This document shows positions 58,993 through 64,000 of a DNA stretch of 64,000 nt, one piece after another. Position 1 is the first letter of the stretch. The number at the start of each line of letters is the position of its first letter. The stretch lies in NCBI GenBank assembly GCA_034769895.1, contig CM068372.1, forward strand, positions 370,717,258-370,781,257. Reading direction: 5' to 3'. This DNA comes from Magicicada septendecula (taxonomy: Eukaryota > Arthropoda > Insecta > Hemiptera > Cicadidae). Both the position numbers and the translations under genes were made by a program. A model generated the notes under the pieces. That model made no database searches. It saw only the letters and a list, made by a program, of their open reading frames with translations, and had not been told where the DNA came from.

Positions 58993-59299
58993 ATATATAT
59001 GTGTACAACGTTATCGGCAACAAAGAAGTAGTTTTTGTTAAAATTCCTTCCCGGGATATTTGGCCGTAGTCCAATGTTTTCTACAAAACCAGACATTTCG
59101 GCAATGCCATCGACCTCCATCATCAGTGAAAATCGAGTGCGATAACGTGAGGTGGTATACGTTAGTGATCACAGTACTGTGGTTAGGGCTGAAGCAGTAA
59201 GTAGAAAGAAGTAGTTTCTATGGTAATATTTCATTTCGAAAATGATTTTAAATATAAATCATAGAATATGGAAGTCATGTATGGTTCTCCATACCGATA
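58993..59299 (-). mobile_element. HINE-like long-form fragment with hammerhead
   Basis: On the minus strand, left end TATCGGTATGGAG at 59299, then the long-form segment with the hammerhead-like motif. Truncated at 58993 by the 595-bp repeat. Confidence 0.65.
59081..59142 (-). ncRNA. Hammerhead-like motif
   Basis: Minus strand: CTGATGA (59126-59120), a weaker helix II (GGAGGT with ATTGCC), and GAAAT-GTC (59099-59092). All core nucleotides are present, and helix III would contain one G-U pair. Confidence 0.5.
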
Positions 59300-59303
59300 T
59301 TTT

Positions 59304-60225
59304 ACTTCCATATTCCTTAAGGAATGGAAGTATGGTGATGGCAAAAAAAATCGTGTTCGAGATTATTGCAGATTCTGATTCTACTACACTCAAAACATGA
59401 AAAACAGTCGTTTTCCGAAAAGTGTCTGTGTGTCTGTCTGTGTGTAGATTTTTTTTCTATGGCAAACGATAACTGCCGCAAATTCAAACAGAATCAAATA
59501 ATTTTTTGCATACAGTCCTGATTTGTAGAGTACTCACGACCTATTGTTTTTGGTGAAGATCGGTTGAGGGAAAGGGGTAGTTTACCTGCAACGGTTTTTT
59601 TTTATCAAGGGAAATTTTTTTTGACAAACGATAACAGCCGAAAATTCAAACAGAATCAAACAATGTTTCGCATACAGCCCTGAATTGTAGAGTTCTCAAG
59701 ACCTATTGTTTTTGGTGAAGATCGGTTAAGGGAAAGGGGTAGTTTACCTGTAACGTTTTATGTTTTAACAAGGGTATTTCCTATGGCAAACGATAACAGC
59801 CGCAAATTCAAACAGAATCAAAAGATTATTTGCATACAGCCCTAAATTGTAGAGTTCTCAAGACCTATTGTTTTTGGTGAAGATCGGTTAAGGGAAAGGG
59901 GTAGTTTACCTACAACGTTTTTTTAACAAGGGTATTTTCTGTGGCAAACGATAACAGCCGCAAATTTAAACAGAATCAAATACTTTTCTGCATACGTCCC
60001 TGAATTGTAGAGGTCTCAATGACTTTCGATTTTGGTGAAGATCGGTTAAGGGAAGGGGTAGTTTACCTGCAACCTTTTACGTTTTAACAAGAGTAAAGTA
60101 CTTGAAAATTTATTTAAACTTTTTGAAACAATGGTAATTGTTGAAAATAAAATAATTTTGTTGCCAGGCAATAAAATTATAATTTTTTCATTTTAATGTA
60201 AATTATGTTTGAGTAATATCTTTAT
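59304..60225 (-). mobile_element. HINE-like element, 5' part lost to Tigger insertion
   Basis: Minus strand: low-copy segment (GCCTGGCAACAAAATT at about 60160), five monomers, a TG/TCTG microsatellite and the R hairpin at 59304. It is followed head-to-tail by the left end of the 58993 fragment. Confidence 0.7.
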
Positions 60226-60230
60226 ATATA

Positions 60231-60985
60231 CAGTGGAACTTGGTTATTACAGCCTCGGCTGTTACGTCAACTCGGGTGTAGCGTTATTTTGTCATAAGTC
60301 CGGTCAAACTGATATCTTTAACATTATAAAAATTCCCGGTTTTAACGTCACTAAATATTGTACTACTCTGTTATAGCGTCAAATATTTCTCAGATATTTT
60401 ACTCTAAATTTCATATAAACGTATATATGTGCGCGCGCGCGCGCGCTAGCCCATGGCTACAGGCATACATTGTATGCAAGCGATAAGCACTGTAACAGGA
60501 CTGCCGGCGCCAGCCATTTTACATGCTCCAACGGATGGCTAGATCGATTTAAGGCCCGACACTCGATTTCCTTTGCAAAAATTTGTGGTGAAGCAAAATG
60601 CGTAGATCTGAACGTTACAGGCGATTGGGTGCGTAACACTTGGCCAGAAATTAGACGATCATATAAAGATGAAGACATCTTTAATGGACATGAAGCCGGA
60701 ATTTTTTATAAATTAACTCCAGATAAGACTTTCAAATTTAAAAATGAAAAGTGCGTTGGTGGGAAGCTCTCTAAACAAAGAGTTACAGTTTTTGTTTGTG
60801 CGAACATGACGGGAACCGAAAAAAGGAAACTTTTAGTTATCGGGAAAAGTTTGCATCCTAGTGTTTTAAAAACATCAAAAAACTTCCTGTAAGTTACACT
60901 GCCAACATAAAAGCGTGGACGACTTCTAGTATTTTTGAAGATGACTTCTGTACGTGTGTATGTCACTGAACTCCTCCATGTATAA
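60231..60985 (+). mobile_element. Tigger/pogo DNA transposon fragment
   Basis: CAGTGGAACTTGGTTATTAC directly after TA (60229-60230) fits a Tigger terminal inverted repeat and target site. The opposite terminus is absent. The left side, and from about 61035 the right side, are parts of the same HINE-like repeat, so the Tigger inserted into it. Confidence 0.65.
60470..60950 (+). pseudogene. Tigger/jerky-like transposase fragment
   Basis: The frame 60470-60892 matches CENP-B/jerky/Tigger proteins. It shows the end of the CENP-B HTH domain (GWLDRFKARHSIS), then the DDE_1 start (GIFYKLTPDKTFKFKNEK) and KLLVIGKS. The family motif with the first catalytic Asp reads NGHEAG here, so that Asp is lost. 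A frameshift at about 60890 precedes more matching sequence (IKAWTTSSIFED). Both the N-terminus and the second half of the DDE domain are missing. Confidence 0.75.
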
Positions 60986-61083
60986 AATAATATATCGTTC
61001 GTGGCAGGTAAGCATATCTCAGTTATGTAATGTTTACGTTTCCATTTTATTATTATGCCTACAGCAATAAAAAGGCAGGTAAG

Positions 61084-61114
<31 letters not shown>

Positions 61115-61240
61115 TCACGTTATTTCTGGCCTCACTCATGTTTATTTTCTTACATTTGCACGCTTTTTAAATGGAAAGTGCCAAAACCCATACCAACATA
61201 ACGCGTGCAAGCCGAAAAAATGGACATCAATTTGCTTCCT
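61084..61240. repeat. AC microsatellite and tail repeat, copy 1
   Basis: (AC)n at 61084-61111 followed by about 130 bp (TTCACGTTATTTCTGGCC onward) that recurs after the second HINE-like copy at 63020-63172. Confidence 0.65.
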
Positions 61241-61591
61241 GTGGATCGCTGGGCAATGTAACTGCACATGTTTACAGAGGAACGATTCATAGACAGACTT
61301 TTCGTCTTTAGGGAATGAACCCTCTGCAAGATGCTGAGTGACTTCGGAGCGCTCCTTCTTTTTCGCGTGTTTGTTCTGTGAAACATACACTGTAGATTCG
61401 CAGCTTTACTCTAAGCAACGCTCAATAGGAAATGTTGAAAATTTTTGTCCACAGTGTACCCTCATTCACACTAAACCTGCTCTGATGTTTTAATTACGGA
61501 CATCATAATATTAAAACTTTGGAAACTTGAGCACTACTTAATGGAGATCAATCATTAACTTATACAAGCCATTAATTTTATGCATATATCT
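61241..61591. other. Spacer between duplicated blocks
   Basis: Unique-looking AT-rich sequence with no supported gene. Confidence 0.4.
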
Positions 61592-61899
61592 TATATATAT
61601 GTGTACAACGTTATCGGCAACAAAGAAGTAGTTTTTGTTAAAATTCCTTCCCGGGATATTTGGCCGTAGTCCAATGTTTTCTACAAAACCAGACGTTTCA
61701 GCAATGCCATCGACTTCCATCATCAGGGAAAATCGAGTGCGATAACGTGAGGTGGTACATGTTAGTGACCATAGTACTGTGGTTAAGGCTGAAGCAGTAA
61801 GTAGAAAGAAGTAGTTTCTATGGTAATATTTCATTTCGAAAATGATTTTAAATATAAATCTTAGAATATGGAAGTCATGTATGGTTCTCCATACCGATA
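61592..61899 (-). mobile_element. HINE-like long-form fragment with hammerhead
   Basis: Parallel to 58993-59299: left end at 61899 on the minus strand, then the long-form segment, truncated at 61592. Confidence 0.65.
61681..61742 (-). ncRNA. Hammerhead-like motif
   Basis: Minus strand: CTGATGA (61726-61720) and GAAAC-GTC (61699-61692) are intact. Helix II is imperfect, and the first helix I pair is lost (C where the other copies have A). Confidence 0.45.
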
Positions 61900-61903
61900 T
61901 TTT

Positions 61904-63019
61904 ACTTCCATATTCCTTAAGGAATGGAAGTATGGTGATGGCAAAAAAAATCGTGTTCGAGATTATTGCAGATTCTGATTCTACTACACTCAAAACATGA
62001 AAAAAAGTCGTTTTCCGAAAAGTGTGTGTGTGTGTGTGTGTGTCTGTCTGTGTGTAGATTTTTTTCCTATGGCAAACGATAACTGCCGCAAATTCAAACA
62101 GAATCAAATAATTTTTTGCATACAGCCATGATTTGTAGAGTACTCACGACCTATTGTTTTTGGTGAAGATCGGTTGAGGGAAAGGGGTAGTTTACCTGCA
62201 ACGGTTTTTTTTTATCAAGGGAAATTTTTTTTTTGGCAAACGATAACAGCCGAAAATTCAAACAAAATCAAATAATGTTTTGAATACAGCCCTGAATTGT
62301 AGAGTTCTCAAGACCTATTGTTTTTGGTGAAGATCGGTTAAGGGAAAGGGGTAGTTTACCCTGTAACGTTTTATGTTTTAACAAGGGTATTTCCTATGGC
62401 AAACGATAACAGCCGCAAATTCAAACAGAATCTTTAGATTATTTGCATACAGCCCTAAATTGTAGAGTTCTCAAGACCTATTGTTTTTGGTGAAGATCGG
62501 TTAAGGGAAAGGAGTAGTTTACCTACAACGTTTTTTTAACAAGGGTATTTTCTATGGCAAACGATAACAGCCGCAAATTCAAACAGAATCAAATAATTTT
62601 CTGCATACTGCCCTGATTTGTAGAGTACTCAAGACCTATTGTTTTTGGTGAAGATCGGTTGAGGGGAAGGGGTAGTTTACCTGCAACGTTTTTTTATCAA
62701 GCGTACTTTCTATGGCAAACGATAACAGCCGCAAATTCAAACAGAATCAAATAATTTTTTGCATACGTCCCTGAATTGTAGAGGTCTCAAGGACTTTCGA
62801 TTTTGGTGAAGATCGGTTAAGGGGAAGGGGTAGTTTACCTGCAACCTTTTACGTTTTAACAAGAGTAAAGTACTTGAAAATTTATTTAAACTTTTTGAAA
62901 CAATGGTAATTGTTAAAAATAAAATAATTTTGTTGCCAGGCAATAAAATTAAAATTTTTTCATTTTAATGTAATATAATATTTTTCATTTAATACGGCAA
63001 TAAAAAGGCAGGTAAGACA
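61904..63019 (-). mobile_element. HINE-like element, second copy
   Basis: Minus strand: GGCAGG...GCCTGGCAACAAAATT segment, six monomers, TG/TCTG microsatellite (about 62023-62056) and R hairpin at 61904. Same order as 59304-60225 but without the Tigger insertion. Confidence 0.7.
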
Positions 63020-63172
63020 CAAACACACACACACACACACACAATTCACGTTATTTCTGGCCTCACTCATGTTTATTTTCTTACGTTTGCACGCTTTTTA
63101 AATGGAAAGTGCCGAAACCCACACCAACATAACGCGTGCAAGCCGAAAAAATGGACATCAATTTGCTTACTG
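63020..63172. repeat. AC microsatellite and tail repeat, copy 2
   Basis: Second copy of 61084-61240, with a few base differences. Confidence 0.65.
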
Positions 63173-63404
63173 ACGAAGCTAGTAGTTAATGAATGGGTAG
63201 GCAAAAATCTTATCTTAAATTTTTTTTAAGGAATCACTAAAAGGACGGTGGGTCAAATCGGACGCTGAGGTAGAGTTTTCTGTAACCGAATGGTTCCACA
63301 AACAGCCGTAAGAATTTTACTAGCAGGGAATCTACAGGTTAGCACAACAGTGGAACTCATGTCTTAATGTTATTGGAGACTTCTTTTAAAATCGTTGAAT
63401 AAAA
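63173..63404. other. Short spacer
   Basis: No gene or repeat recognised. Confidence 0.4.
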
Positions 63405-63999
63405 AATGCTTTACAGCTCTATACGTGTGTCTATTGAACAATCCTTGTATTAGTCATACACAATAATACAACTGATTGAACTTCAAATTTTTAAACTTGA
63501 TTAGTTTCTATATACTGTATATGTTTAATGTTACAAATAATTCAAATAACAATCTTGATCATCTGTTAGTTCAGCGGAATAACAGTGACATTTTAATAAC
63601 CGCATAAAATAAACACTTAGAAACAACACAGGCGCTTTAACTTAACTGTTTGGACCACAGAAGTGAGGCATGCCTCAACGCTCTATGTGTACAGCGCGGG
63701 ACAATCCCCCCTCCCTACACTTCCCTATCACACCACTACATTGCTTACATACGATGTATACAAAAAACGCTGAGGCAAGTTCAGGTTGCCTCATTCGCTT
63801 TAAACGAACTATGCCGAATCTCACCTGTCACCATCTAGCGGTCGCTCAATAAAGCACGTTTCGGTTTAATAAATTTGACAGTCGCAGTAACAATGTATAA
63901 TCTTTACGTTATGTAGTTCATACGTATTCATAATTTTTATTCTACAGAATTTTTTAGGGTAGGCATTGCCTCAATTGCCTCCATGTAACTTCGCCACTG
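63405..63999. repeat. 595-bp repeat, copy 2
   Basis: Nearly identical to 58398-58992. It reaches the window edge with the hAT-like terminus. Confidence 0.7.
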
Positions 64000-64000
64000 A

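Noticed and set aside
61538..62107. A 189-codon minus-strand open frame
   Set aside because: It reads straight through the HINE-like right end, left end and hammerhead segment, so it is a shadow of the repeat.
1..64000. tRNA, rRNA or other housekeeping RNA genes
   Set aside because: None recognised; tRNA-like similarities are limited to primer binding sites.

Overview
The window looks like intronic DNA of an arthropod, probably an insect with a large, AT-rich, transposon-filled genome. I cannot name the species. Three minus-strand exons at 55341-55506, 26164-26292 and 11593-11725 join in compatible phases and encode consecutive ankyrin repeats. They resemble the ANKRD28/ANKRD44/ANKRD52 family (PP6 regulatory ankyrin-repeat subunits). 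The introns between them are about 29 kb and 14.4 kb, and no other host gene is recognisable.

Layout: a dead Merlin DNA transposon (130-1807) is followed by a young, pol-less LTR element with 2.1-kb LTRs (2562-9451, TSD ATAT). After exon 11593-11725 comes a hAT element (13091-25813, 8-bp TSD TATTATAC). It is interrupted by a Ty3/gypsy-type element (13192-23716, TSD CGTT) whose two LTRs face each other instead of being direct repeats. Exon 26164-26292 is followed by a foldback element and relics of a Helentron/HINE-like repeat family. A minus-strand LTR element (29606-48741, TSD AAGG) has split an older LTR and contains a 13.4-kb array. The array consists of head-to-tail HINE-like units built from ~160-bp monomers. 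Next come a third complete LTR element with an in-frame RT-RNaseH-integrase deletion (50247-53872, TSD ATAT), exon 55341-55506, a 36-bp minisatellite, and duplicated blocks carrying more HINE-like copies with a Tigger fragment (58398-63999).

Interactions: the 13192 element supplies recognisable PR, RT, RNase H and integrase domains, although gag and the PR-RT junction are broken. The elements at 2562, 13192 and 29606 share the LTR start TGTAACGGTACA and coiled-coil gag-like proteins, so the pol-less ones may have been mobilised in trans (inference).

Most notable: (1) a DDE-integrase retroelement integrated with inverted LTRs; (2) a RanBP2-type zinc-finger pattern at the gag position normally held by a CCHC knuckle; (3) hammerhead-ribozyme-like cores in the long form of the HINE-like repeat; (4) the higher-order array of that repeat; (5) a primer-binding-site copy trapped inside an LTR. 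All similarity statements are by eye.
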